Assembly (NCBI RefSeq): GCF_024213375.1 | Contig: NZ_JANAVJ010000012.1 | Coordinates: 19,754 to 83,753, forward strand | Direction of reading: 5' to 3' | Source: Paenibacillus sp. MZ04-78.2 | Lineage (GTDB): Bacteria; Bacillota; Bacilli; Paenibacillales; NBRC-103111 | Length of the DNA stretch: 64,000 nt | In this document: piece by piece, positions 56,076 to 64,000 of the stretch | How the letters are laid out: each line of letters begins with the position of its first letter | How positions within the stretch are numbered: the first letter of the stretch is position 1 | Position numbers and translations under genes: made by a program | The notes under the pieces: model-generated | Told to the model about the DNA's origin: nothing | Database searches by the model: none | What the model saw: the letters and a program-made list of their open reading frames with translations, nothing else

Positions 56076-58525
56076 ACGATTTCCTCCAACATGGAATGGT
56101 TTGGTCCCGGTCCCTTCAGAAGCTTCAAACGAAGCTCCTTTGCGGAGCAGTACAGAAGCTCCTGTTCTACGTCCGGCCGTTTCGAACGGCTGCGGTAAAG
56201 CAGCGAGGCGGATAAATCCTTTTTCTCGGAGGAGGGCACGACTCTATACCCTTCCCCTTCCGATTCGATCAAGCCAAGCTCGATAAAAACGTCCAATATA
56301 AACAAGACGAGATGCGGTGAAAGCGCGCAACGTCTCGCAATCGACTGGACAATCTGCCCGCCCGCGGGCTGGTTCGCGGCTTCCGGCCGCAATGCCATGA
56401 CGGCGCCGTATACGGCTTTGAACATCTCACGGCCTGGCATGATGCTGCCTTGCTTATCCTCTTCGGTGCCTCCGAACGCAGCATAATACCGCTGCGCAGA
56501 GGACGCTTCGACGGCCAGCGTGTGCAACTGCTCGATCCTCTGCGGGAGGAAATAAATGAACACGTCCGAAGCCCCCGATAATGCCGTAAGCCCTGCGTGT
56601 TCGTTCGCAGGCCGAAACCGGCCGTGAATGTCGGCACACCATAGCGTGTATCGGGCAGAAGAGGATTGAAGCGGAGCCGGAACCGCTTCTCCAAACACGA
56701 TGACGGCAGGCAGCAAGCCATGCTGCCCCAAATTATACCGTTCAAGCCGTTCGCACAGCTCCGCCAGCTTCTTTTCCGGCTTCGGAGCCCCTCGCCAATC
56801 GAACAGCTGTATTTCCGGCACGCGCACATCCTGGATCATAATTTGCGGTCGGCGCACCCCGTTCCATTCGTTGATGGATAGCTCCCCGAGCACTTCAAGC
56901 TGTGCCGACGGCGATATCCATTCCGACAAAGAAGCTTTGCCGAATCCGACCCCATCCATGGCGGCGGCCGTCTCATCCTGCGCGGAACGGAGCGACAGCT
57001 TCAAATGCTGCTGCTCCTTGCCCATCGTGCGCATGTCATTTAAAGCAAGACCGCCGAACACGAAACGCGGGGACGGGTTCCCCATCCCGAACGGTCCAAG
57101 CCGCTCCAACTGTCCGATGCTTTCCAAGGTTACGTCGCTGAAATCGCAGACCAGATCCGCATCCAGCTGCGGTATGTAATCATCCGGCGTCAGCCATTCT
57201 TTCGCCAGCTGATCCAACCGAAGGCCGAGCTCCGGCAAATGATCCTTTGCAAGCGTCATGCCAGCCGCCATCGGATGACCGCCGTAATGATCCATAATAT
57301 CCGAGCAATGCGTTAAAGCGCGGTACATGTCGAAGCCGGCGATCGAACGCGCCGAGCCTTTGGCCATACCGGTTTCCGGATCTATGCCCAAAATAACGGT
57401 CGGCCGGTAAAAGCGGTCGACGATCTTGGAGGCGACGATGCCGATCACACCAACGTTCCACTCTTCGCGAGCCAGTACGATAGCATCGGGCAGTCCACCG
57501 CTCGCTTTGCGTTTTTCGACCATGTCTACGGCCTGCTTGGCCATTTCGTCGACAATGCGCTGCCGTTCCTTGTTCAGCTGATCCAGCTCGAATGCCAGCT
57601 GATCCGCTTCCTGCTCGCTCGTCGTTGTCAGCAGCCTGACCGCCGTGTCCGCGCTGAGCAGACGGCCGCTTGCATTAATGCGGGGCGCCAGGGCAAACCC
57701 GATATGCGTAGAGGTTACCTCCCGAACCGGAATGCCCGCTATTTCCAGCAGCGATCGAATACCATAATTCGATGTCGATCTCATCCGCTCTAAGCCTTGC
57801 TTTACGATGATCCGATTTTCGTCAGTCAATAGCATAAGATCAGCCACCGTACCGATAGCGGCAAATTCCAGCAGCTCTTCAGGCCAACGGCCTAGCAGCG
57901 CTTGTGCGAGCTTTAGAGCGACACCTACCCCTGCAAGCTGCTTGTAAGGGTACGGACAACCCGGCTTTTTCGGATTGATCAGTACGTAAGCTTCCGGGAG
58001 CACCTCCGGCGGCTCGTGATGATCCGTGACGATAACATCGATCCCCAACTCGTTTGCATGTGCGATTTCCTTCACGGCGCTAATTCCGGTATCGACCGTT
58101 ACGATCAGCCCGACGCCCTGTTCCTTCGCCGCGTCAAGCGCAGCGGTGTTGAGACCGTAGCCTTCGTGAACGCGATGCGGAATGTAATAATCGAACGTGC
58201 AGCCGAGCTGCCGCAGCAGATGAACCATCAGCGTCGTGCTGCTGACACCGTCCGCATCGTAATCGCCGTAGATGCGAATATGCTCCCCGTTGTCGATCGC
58301 TTTTCGAATTCGTTCCACCGCTTGTTCCATACCATCTAAAAGGAACGGATCGTACGTCTGATCCGTTCCTCCGTTTAAAAAATGAGCGGCTTGCGTGGAA
58401 TCTGTTATTCCCCGGACAATGAGCAGTCTTGAAATGATTGGAGGCAGATTAAGCTCTTCCGCCAACCTTTCAGCGGCTTTGCCGTCTGCCGCGCCGATAT
58501 TCCATCTTGCCTTCGCCTGAAGCAT
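56072..58525 (-). CDS. recJ: Single-stranded-DNA-specific exonuclease RecJ
   Basis: An 817-residue 5'-3' exonuclease of recombination and mismatch repair. The DHH phosphoesterase core has GDYDADGVSSTTLM (87-100) and VTDHHEPPEV (near 165); the DHHA1 part includes GGHPMAAGMTL. The C-terminal extension of about 230 residues (after LFDWRGAPKPEKKL) is the RecJ_C-type domain of Bacillales. The gene starts 23 bp after the CDF gene and ends inside the apt start codon. Confidence 0.95.
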   Translation of the reverse strand: MLQAKARWNIGAADGKAAERLAEELNLPPIISRLLIVRGITDSTQAAHFLNGGTDQTYDPFLLDGMEQAVERIRKAIDNGEHIRIYGDYDADGVSSTTLMVHLLRQLGCTFDYYIPHRVHEGYGLNTAALDAAKEQGVGLIVTVDTGISAVKEIAHANELGIDVIVTDHHEPPEVLPEAYVLINPKKPGCPYPYKQLAGVGVALKLAQALLGRWPEELLEFAAIGTVADLMLLTDENRIIVKQGLERMRSTSNYGIRSLLEIAGIPVREVTSTHIGFALAPRINASGRLLSADTAVRLLTTTSEQEADQLAFELDQLNKERQRIVDEMAKQAVDMVEKRKASGGLPDAIVLAREEWNVGVIGIVASKIVDRFYRPTVILGIDPETGMAKGSARSIAGFDMYRALTHCSDIMDHYGGHPMAAGMTLAKDHLPELGLRLDQLAKEWLTPDDYIPQLDADLVCDFSDVTLESIGQLERLGPFGMGNPSPRFVFGGLALNDMRTMGKEQQHLKLSLRSAQDETAAAMDGVGFGKASLSEWISPSAQLEVLGELSINEWNGVRRPQIMIQDVRVPEIQLFDWRGAPKPEKKLAELCERLERYNLGQHGLLPAVIVFGEAVPAPLQSSSARYTLWCADIHGRFRPANEHAGLTALSGASDVFIYFLPQRIEQLHTLAVEASSAQRYYAAFGGTEEDKQGSIMPGREMFKAVYGAVMALRPEAANQPAGGQIVQSIARRCALSPHLVLFILDVFIELGLIESEGEGYRVVPSSEKKDLSASLLYRSRSKRPDVEQELLYCSAKELRLKLLKGPGPNHSMLEEIV

Positions 58526-58548
58526 GACGGCCGTTCCCCCTATTCCTC

Positions 58549-59499
58549 TTAGTGAAGCACCGTGGGCATATCGTCAGGCTCCGAATCCGCACTCTTGTAC
58601 GGATAACCTGCATCATACGGATTGACGTGAACGAACACGTCGGAAACGTGCAAAAATCGTTTCATAAGCGTATACTTGACGATTTTGGCAATATCATGCC
58701 CTTCCTGGATCGAAATGCGCGGATTGACGCTGATTTTCACATCGACAATGACATAATGGCCGTGTTCCCGCGCCCGCAATTGATCCACAGCGATAACACC
58801 TTTAATGCGCTGTACCGTTTCAAGCAAATCTGCCGCATCTTCTTGATGCAGTACATGGTCCATCGTGCTGTGAACCGAATCCATCAATAAGCGGTATCCC
58901 ATTCGAAGCACCATAACCGCAACGACAAGACCCGCAATCGGGTCCAAGTAATACAGGTAAGGAGTTCCGAAATAGGAACCGAGCATCGCGCCCCCAACCC
59001 CGACAAACGCGGCAATCGAGGAATAAACGTCGGAGCGGTGCTCCCAAGCGTTAGCGATCAGGGCTTGACTAGCCAGCTTCTTCCCAAGCCGGAACTTGTA
59101 TTGAAACATCGCTTCTTTAACAATGATGGACAAGATAAGCACCGTCAGCGCGAAGCCTTCCGGCGGTTCGTGTACGCCGCCATAAATCGATTTCGCAGCC
59201 GAAATGCCAATTTCCACGCCGACCACAAGCAGCAGTACCGATAAAATAATGGCCGCTATCGGCTCCGCCTTGCCATGTCCGTACGGATGATCCTCGTCGG
59301 GAGGCCGCTTGGCCGCACGAAGCCCGGCCAGAACCGCAACCGATCCTACGACATCCGACGCCGAATGGAACGCATCGGCCATTAATGCTTTACTGTTGGC
59401 CAAATAGCCGGTCACGCCTTTCAGAAGGGCAAGGGCAAGATTTCCTGCTATGCCGATCCATGCGCCCACTGCCGCTTGCTTGTAACGTTCCTCCGTCAT
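58549..59499 (-). CDS. Cation diffusion facilitator family transporter
   Basis: A 316-residue CDF transporter. Six helices (about residues 12-210) include the metal-site motifs ALMADAFHSASDVV in helix 2 and NAWEHRSDVYSS in helix 5, followed by a cytoplasmic domain (LLETVQRIKGVIAVDQLRAR and HGHYVIVDVKISVNPRIS). The HxxxD in both site helices suggests a divalent cation such as Mn, Fe or Zn. I chose ATG 59499 (MTEERYKQ), eight bases after GGAGGAG; the earlier ATG at 59514 overlaps that site. It precedes recJ and apt on one transcript. Confidence 0.92.
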   Translation of the reverse strand: MTEERYKQAAVGAWIGIAGNLALALLKGVTGYLANSKALMADAFHSASDVVGSVAVLAGLRAAKRPPDEDHPYGHGKAEPIAAIILSVLLLVVGVEIGISAAKSIYGGVHEPPEGFALTVLILSIIVKEAMFQYKFRLGKKLASQALIANAWEHRSDVYSSIAAFVGVGGAMLGSYFGTPYLYYLDPIAGLVVAVMVLRMGYRLLMDSVHSTMDHVLHQEDAADLLETVQRIKGVIAVDQLRAREHGHYVIVDVKISVNPRISIQEGHDIAKIVKYTLMKRFLHVSDVFVHVNPYDAGYPYKSADSEPDDMPTVLH

Positions 59500-59524
59500 G
59501 GGCCACTCCTCCATGAGATTGATA

Positions 59525-59559
59525 GAAAGGCCGCGGAAACTTGCCGTTTCGCGCGGCCG
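59525..59559 (-). terminator. Terminator of secDF
   Basis: On the minus strand GGCCGCGCGAAAC and GTTTCCGCGGCC with a 5-nt loop, then TTTC. It separates secF from the CDF gene. Confidence 0.8.
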
Positions 59560-59595
59560 GCCGCAGATGAACCATGGCTTCGGTAAAAGCGGATC

Positions 59596-60513
59596 TTACG
59601 CTTTCGCTGCAGAGCTCTCTTTTTTGCCGAGCGACTTACTTTTCATATCGTACCAAAGCGGACCTGCAATAAAGATGGAAGAATACGCGCCGCTGGCCAG
59701 ACCGACGATCTTCGCAAGCGCGAAGAGTTGAATGGAAGGACTGCCGAGTATAAGCAAACAAACGGCGGCAATCAATACCGTAAGGACCGTATTAATATTT
59801 CTTGTCATCGTCTGCCAGATACTCTCATTCAACAAGGTCGCCAAATCGTCCGGCGTCTTCAGCTTAGAAAAGCGCAGATTTTCACGAACCCGGTCAAAGA
59901 CGACGATTTTATCGTTAACCGAATAACCGATCGTTGTGAGCACGGCAGCCATGAACGGCAAGTTCACTTCCAGCCGGAATATCGCGAACACGCTGATGAC
60001 CAAAAAGGCGTCATGCAAAATCGCAATAATCGAAGCAATCGCGAACCGCCACTCGAAGCGGATCGTGACGTAGAGACAAATGGCCAAGCTGGCTACCCCG
60101 ATCGCGATGAGCGCTTTGTTGCGAAGCTCCATCGCCATATCCGCCGTAACGGTATTGACTTCCTGCGATACGCTGTCGCCGTAGGTTGCCTTGAATTTTT
60201 CCTGAATCTGTTTTTGGGTTGCTTCGGGCAAGATATCGTTAAATCTCATGGACAGGCGGTTGTTGTTGTCCCCGCCAAGGGTCATCACACCGGCTTCAAC
60301 GCCGACGCTTTTGAGCAGTTCTTCGGCTTTGACCTTATCCATCGCTTGTCCGGCCGAGATGTCCATGGACGTTCCTGCCCGGAATTCTACCCCGTAGTTC
60401 AAACCGCTGACTGCCAACACAACGGCGCCAACGATACAGACGAGAAGCGAAATGATATAGAACGTTTTGCGGTGTTTGACAAAATCGAAAAGTATTTTAG
60501 TTTTAGAGTTCAC
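59596..60513 (-). CDS. secF: Protein translocase subunit SecF
   Basis: A 305-residue membrane subunit of the SecDF accessory complex, which uses the proton gradient to help secretion. Six helices; the first begins TFYIISLLVCIVGAVVLAVS, then NYGVEFRAGTSMDI marks the extracytoplasmic domain, and ATIGYSVNDKIVVFDRVREN is the SecF signature. The C-terminus is basic and cytoplasmic (KSKSLGKKESS). It overlaps secD by 11 bp. In B. subtilis SecD and SecF are one fused protein; here they are separate. Confidence 0.95.
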   Translation of the reverse strand: MNSKTKILFDFVKHRKTFYIISLLVCIVGAVVLAVSGLNYGVEFRAGTSMDISAGQAMDKVKAEELLKSVGVEAGVMTLGGDNNNRLSMRFNDILPEATQKQIQEKFKATYGDSVSQEVNTVTADMAMELRNKALIAIGVASLAICLYVTIRFEWRFAIASIIAILHDAFLVISVFAIFRLEVNLPFMAAVLTTIGYSVNDKIVVFDRVRENLRFSKLKTPDDLATLLNESIWQTMTRNINTVLTVLIAAVCLLILGSPSIQLFALAKIVGLASGAYSSIFIAGPLWYDMKSKSLGKKESSAAKA

Positions 60514-61735
60514 GGATTTCCGACTCCTTTACGCCAAAATAGACCGGCTTCTTGAACATATTGCTTCGGATGAGCAGCAAGGTCAAAAACCGCGCAAAGA
60601 AGACGTTCGTGATGACACTAAGCACGATGCTGAGCATCGTCGTAAGCGCAAATCCGCGGATGGCTCCGTTACCAATGTAAAATAACACAAAGCCGGAAAT
60701 GATGTTCGTAATATTGGCATCCATAATCGTTCTAAACGAATGCTTCGAGCCTGCTTTCATCGAGGAAAGAATACTTTTGCCGCTGCGGATTTCCTCTTTG
60801 ATCCGCTCGGCGGTAATGATGTTCGCATCGACCGCCACCCCGATGCCGAGAATAAACGCCGCAATCCCCGGCAGCGTCAGCGTCGCGTGAATCCAGTCGA
60901 AGACGACGAGCAGCAGCCAGGCGTAGGTGATAATCGATATCGAGGCGATGAGGCCCGGCACCCGGTAAAAAATCAGCATGAAGAGCAGGATCAGCACGGA
61001 ACCGACGAGGCCGGCTTTAACCGTTTCCTGCAGGGACAATTGGCCCAGCGTAGCGCCTACGCTCTGCGTATATTTCTCGGTCAGCTTCAGAGGAAGCGCG
61101 CCAAGGTTAATCGTGTCTTTCAGCTTGTTGGCTTCGTCATACGTATAATTGCCCGAAATCGTCGCTTTGCCGTCGGTCAGCACCTGTCGGACGACCGGAG
61201 CGGACAACTGGTGCTCGTCCAAATAAATGCCAAGTGGTTGACCGAGCAGCTTCTCCGTGACCTGGCGGAATTTCTCTTTATCCTTGACTTCGATCGAAAT
61301 CATCGGCTGGTTCTGTTGGTCGAAGCCGACTTGGGCAGCGCCCTCTACGAAGTCGCTCCCCAGCATTTCCTTCGTGCCGTCCGGCCCGCGGAACGTGAGC
61401 TGCGCAGGCTCTTTGATGATCTTTCTAACTTCCTCTTCATTCGACACCCCGGCCAGTTTCACGCGAATGCGGTCGCTTCCCTCGGTTGTTACTTCCGGCT
61501 CGGCAATCCCGAGACTATCGGCCCGCTTCTCCAGACTGATCGCGGTTTGCTTGAGCGATTCGGGGGTAACCGGCTTCCCGGGCTCAATCGGCTCCACAAC
61601 GTACAGAATCTCAAAGCCGCCTTTCAGATCAAGCCCCAGCCTCACTTGTTTGACAAGCTGCGGACTCGTCACTCCGATCGCAGCAAAGACGATCAGTACG
61701 ATAGCGAAAAAAGCGACGATTCTTTTGATGTCCAT
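60503..61735 (-). CDS. secD: Protein translocase subunit SecD
   Basis: A 410-residue subunit with an N-terminal helix, the LGLDLKGGFEILYVVEP motif, a fairly short extracytoplasmic region (about residues 50-245) and five C-terminal helices including GIAAFILGIGVAVDANIITA with the conserved Asp. The length fits the short Bacillota SecD. A consensus promoter and GGAAGGAG ribosome site precede the ATG at 61735. Confidence 0.95.
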   Translation of the reverse strand: MDIKRIVAFFAIVLIVFAAIGVTSPQLVKQVRLGLDLKGGFEILYVVEPIEPGKPVTPESLKQTAISLEKRADSLGIAEPEVTTEGSDRIRVKLAGVSNEEEVRKIIKEPAQLTFRGPDGTKEMLGSDFVEGAAQVGFDQQNQPMISIEVKDKEKFRQVTEKLLGQPLGIYLDEHQLSAPVVRQVLTDGKATISGNYTYDEANKLKDTINLGALPLKLTEKYTQSVGATLGQLSLQETVKAGLVGSVLILLFMLIFYRVPGLIASISIITYAWLLLVVFDWIHATLTLPGIAAFILGIGVAVDANIITAERIKEEIRSGKSILSSMKAGSKHSFRTIMDANITNIISGFVLFYIGNGAIRGFALTTMLSIVLSVITNVFFARFLTLLLIRSNMFKKPVYFGVKESEIREL

Positions 61736-61764
61736 AAAAGTCTCCTTCCATACTCAATATTCCT

Positions 61765-61793
61765 ATTATACCTACGTCCGAAAAACGAGTCAA
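61765..61793 (-). promoter_or_regulatory. Sigma-A promoter of secDF
   Basis: Minus-strand TTGACT (61788-61793), 17 bases, TATAAT (61765-61770), 30 bases before the start codon. Confidence 0.88.
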
Positions 61794-61822
61794 TTTGCCT
61801 CTTTTTTCCTTTCCATGACGCG

Positions 61823-61855
61823 CGAAAAAAGAAGCCCGCTCGCTAGCGATGGGCA
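61823..61855 (-). terminator. Terminator of the ComN-like gene
   Basis: On the minus strand GCCC and GGGC enclose CGCT/GCGA pairs, followed by TTCTTTTTTCG. The stem overlaps the last codons and stop of the gene. Confidence 0.65.
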
Positions 61856-62541
61856 TCCTTATATATGCTCATGGTCATCCAGTTCATAAACTGCGTCGCC
61901 TTCAAAGATAAAATATCGTTGACGATTCGGTGCAGCGGAGGAACGCCGGTCTTACGGTATTTGTCGCTGACGCATTCCCATATTTCCTCTCCTGTCACCT
62001 GCTCGTAACCGATCATGCGGAACTCCTCGGCTTTGCTAAGGCACATCTCCTCGATGACCCGGCTGAGCTCCTCGTCATTCATAGGCTCTTCTTCCGGTTC
62101 AGGGTCCGGCTCCGATTCCATGTGTTTCATCCAAAGCTCCGGCAGATCGACCGCTTCGGGCTCGCACTCCTCCTCGTGATCCTCATCCTTAGCCGTACCG
62201 ATCTCCTCCTGAGGCTCATCCGGCTTCGGACCGGCCGATTCTTTATCCTCAAGTGAACGCGAGGTTGAAACCTTCTCTTCCATCGTCGGTTCCTGCGGGT
62301 GATCGCCAGTTTCCCTCTCCGAGTAAAAAAACTCCATATAAGGGGCCGGCTCCGTAAGCGGCTTTTCGGCTGCAGCTTCCCGCGCCCCGTCTTCTTCCGG
62401 ATTTCGAGACTCCGAACTAACCGTATGCTCGTTCCCGGCTCCGGGTTCCGTTTCCGGAGCGGAGGCGTGCTCCGCTCCCGCTTTCATGGAATCCGGACCC
62501 TTGCCGTCGCTGCGATCCTGTTTCCAACTGTCGTTTTCCAT
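61843..62541 (-). CDS. ComN-like post-transcriptional regulator with acidic extension
   Basis: A 232-residue protein in two parts. The C-terminal 80 residues (CLSKAEEFRMIGYEQVTGEE, IWECVSDKYRKTG, LHRIVNDILSLKATQFMNWM) match the ComN/YrzD family, which in B. subtilis is about 98 residues and affects comE mRNA localisation. The first 150 residues are low-complexity, rich in Glu, Asp, Pro and Ser, and predicted disordered. The place next to secD and spoVB fits comN. I infer that the extension adds a binding or tethering function. The ribosome site is GGGAGGG, the start ATG 62541. Confidence 0.8.
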   Translation of the reverse strand: MENDSWKQDRSDGKGPDSMKAGAEHASAPETEPGAGNEHTVSSESRNPEEDGAREAAAEKPLTEPAPYMEFFYSERETGDHPQEPTMEEKVSTSRSLEDKESAGPKPDEPQEEIGTAKDEDHEEECEPEAVDLPELWMKHMESEPDPEPEEEPMNDEELSRVIEEMCLSKAEEFRMIGYEQVTGEEIWECVSDKYRKTGVPPLHRIVNDILSLKATQFMNWMTMSIYKDAHR

Positions 62542-62723
62542 CTAGTAACCCTCCCGCGTGCGCAGCCTCGTTATTGTACCTATTCGCTGTCCCGGATCGT
62601 TTTCCTGCCTTTTGTGCCTGCGGCGCGCTCTAAAAATTGTTGCATGCTCTTGGACAGGTTGTGCATATCCATTAATAACGCACGGGAATACAAGCCCATC
62701 CAGGAAGAAAGAAGGTCGGTCCC

Positions 62724-64000
62724 TTGACAAAACAATCGTTTATCCAAGGAACGCTCATCCTCCTTGCAGCAGGCATTGTCAACCGCATCCTTGGCTTCAT
62801 TCCCCGGGTTACGCTTCCGCGTGTCATCGGTCCGGAGGGAATCGGCCTTTATCAAATGGGGTGGCCGTTTCTCATCGTCATTCTGACGATCGTCACGGGA
62901 GGAATCCCGGTCGCGGTAGCCAAATTGATCGCTGCGGCCGAAGCCGAAGGCAACGCCGCGCGGGTCCGCACGATCTTTCAGGTAGCGCTTGCCCTGGCAA
63001 CTATAATCAGCTTTGTTTTCACAGCCGTCATCGTCCTCGGCGCCCGCTGGATTACCGACCATCTGTTCACGGACCCCCGGGTATACTACACGTTCCTGTG
63101 CATGACGCCGATCATCCCGCTCGTCGGCATATCGGCCGTATTCCGCGGGTATTTCCAAGGCCGGCAGGACATGATTCCGACGGCGCTGTCCCAAGTGGTC
63201 GAGACGCTCGTCCGCATCGTTACCGTGCTCGCCTTTGCCTTCATGCTGCTGCCTTACGGCATCGAATTTGCCGCCGCGGGAGCGATGATCGGCGTCATGG
63301 TCGGCGAGTTGTGCGCCCTGCTCGTTCTGATACTGCTATACCGGCATAACCGGTCGCAGCGAGTGACGCCTCACCGGGCAAAGACCGGAGCTCGACGGTC
63401 GCTTAACCGCTTCGAAAGCCTGAAAAGTCTTCTTCAATTAGCCGTGCCCGTCACCGGAAGCAAGCTGGTCGGCTCCAGCTCGTATTTTCTCGAATCGATT
63501 CTGATTATTCAAAGCCTCGCTGTTGCAGGCGTAGCAACCGGTGTGGCGACGGCGCAGTACGGAGCATTGCAAGGCATGATTATTCCGGTGCTGATGCTGC
63601 CCAGCGCGCTTACCTTTTCCCTCGCGGTGTCGCTTATCCCATCGTTATCCGAGGCGGCAGCCAAGAACGACATGAAAACGATCCATATGCGACTGCACCA
63701 ATCGTTGAAGCTTGCCTTGGTGACGGGCGCCCCCTTTGCCGTATTGATGTATGTGCTGGCAGAGCCGATTTGCCAGTATATGTACGGGCAGCCCGGGGTC
63801 GGGGCGATGCTTCGGATGATGGCGCCCGCGGCGCTTTTCATTTATTTTCAGGCGCCGCTGCAATCCACTCTCCAAGCGCTCGAAAGACCCGGAAGCGCGC
63901 TGATCAACACGCTCGTCGGGTCTATTGTTAAGCTGACGCTCATTTACTTTTTGGCCAGCCGTCCGGAATTCGGCATCCTGGGTGCGGTTGTCGCCATCAG
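62724..64000 (+). CDS. spoVB: SpoVB/MurJ-type flippase, 5' part
   Basis: The frame runs off the window after 425 codons. It starts with TTG at 62724 (MTKQSFIQGTLILLAAGIVN), eight bases after AAGAAGGT. Many helices and the segments GFIPRVTLPRVIGPEGIGLY and YFQGRQDMIPTALSQVVETL are typical of the polysaccharide/MOP family SpoVB, which is needed for spore cortex synthesis, probably as a lipid-linked precursor flippase. Position beside the comN-like and secDF genes matches B. subtilis spoVB. It is transcribed away from the ComN-like gene; the 182-bp gap holds no other gene I can support. Confidence 0.92.
   Translation, partial: MTKQSFIQGTLILLAAGIVNRILGFIPRVTLPRVIGPEGIGLYQMGWPFLIVILTIVTGGIPVAVAKLIAAAEAEGNAARVRTIFQVALALATIISFVFTAVIVLGARWITDHLFTDPRVYYTFLCMTPIIPLVGISAVFRGYFQGRQDMIPTALSQVVETLVRIVTVLAFAFMLLPYGIEFAAAGAMIGVMVGELCALLVLILLYRHNRSQRVTPHRAKTGARRSLNRFESLKSLLQLAVPVTGSKLVGSSSYFLESILIIQSLAVAGVATGVATAQYGALQGMIIPVLMLPSALTFSLAVSLIPSLSEAAAKNDMKTIHMRLHQSLKLALVTGAPFAVLMYVLAEPICQYMYGQPGVGAMLRMMAPAALFIYFQAPLQSTLQALERPGSALINTLVGSIVKLTLIYFLASRPEFGILGAVVAI

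Noticed and set aside
62558-63349. 263-codon plus-strand ORF at the spoVB start
   Set aside because: Different frame from the real SpoVB sequence, which starts at TTG 62724 and stays open to the window end.

Overview
The window reads as a Bacillota chromosome segment, most likely Paenibacillus or a close relative in Paenibacillaceae. Three things point there: gene order follows the Bacillus subtilis secDF / recJ-apt-relA / hisS-aspS / rarA / cymR-iscS / alaS / mltG / trhP block; spore-former genes occur (SpoVB, CotH, a KinB-like kinase); and low-GC Gram-positive signals are common (GGAGG ribosome sites, TTG and GTG starts, T-box leaders) in moderately GC-rich DNA. It looks like ordinary host chromosome; I see no prophage, transposase, integrase, CRISPR array, rRNA or tRNA.

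Layout. 1-1.4 kb: 3' end of a repetitive secreted fibronectin type III protein. 1.6-6.5 kb: a minus-strand operon of TetR regulator, HlyD-type adaptor, ABC-2 permease and a large exported beta-rich protein, with no ATPase gene. 6.6-9.8 kb: carbohydrate ABC importer. 10.4-15.2 kb: pyruvate dehydrogenase operon (E1alpha, E1beta, E2, E3), followed by an esterase and a LipL-like octanoyltransferase that may lipoylate E2. 17.3-25.9 kb: an orphan ECF41-type sigma factor, a DUF2157/GDYXXLXY membrane pair, a KinB-like kinase, a class B penicillin-binding protein and a chemoreceptor. 26.2-34.3 kb: trhP2, trhP1, mltG, two DUF1292 genes, ruvX, ireB and T-box-controlled alaS. 34.3-37.3 kb: an ArsB/NhaD-type transporter behind a structured RNA, and an AI-2E family transporter. 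37.5-43.5 kb: a zinc-ribbon protein, a PRC-barrel protein, iscS, cymR, the oppositely transcribed mnmA, rarA and tcdA. 43.5-47 kb: aspS and hisS with a second T-box. 47-51.3 kb: a membrane-anchored FAD oxidoreductase and hemZ, preceded by a triplicated leader. 51.4-56 kb: dtd, relA, cotH and apt. 56-64 kb: recJ, a CDF transporter, secF, secD, a ComN-like protein and the start of spoVB.

Functional links. CymR, the IscS-type desulfurase and MnmA connect cysteine metabolism to tRNA thiolation; TrhP1/TrhP2, TcdA, Dtd, AlaS, HisS and AspS add further tRNA functions. MltG, the penicillin-binding protein, SecDF, CotH and SpoVB belong to envelope and spore assembly.

Most interesting non-coding or unusual features: a roughly 175-nt rod-like RNA with its own terminator before the ArsB/NhaD gene (6S-like or an attenuator); a roughly 100-bp near-palindromic element between ireB and ruvX; three tandem 130-bp copies of the hemZ start region that create two near-identical 21-codon upstream ORFs; the exporter operon without an ATPase; the orphan ECF41 factor with a matching autoregulatory promoter; and a ComN-like protein with a long acidic N-terminal half.
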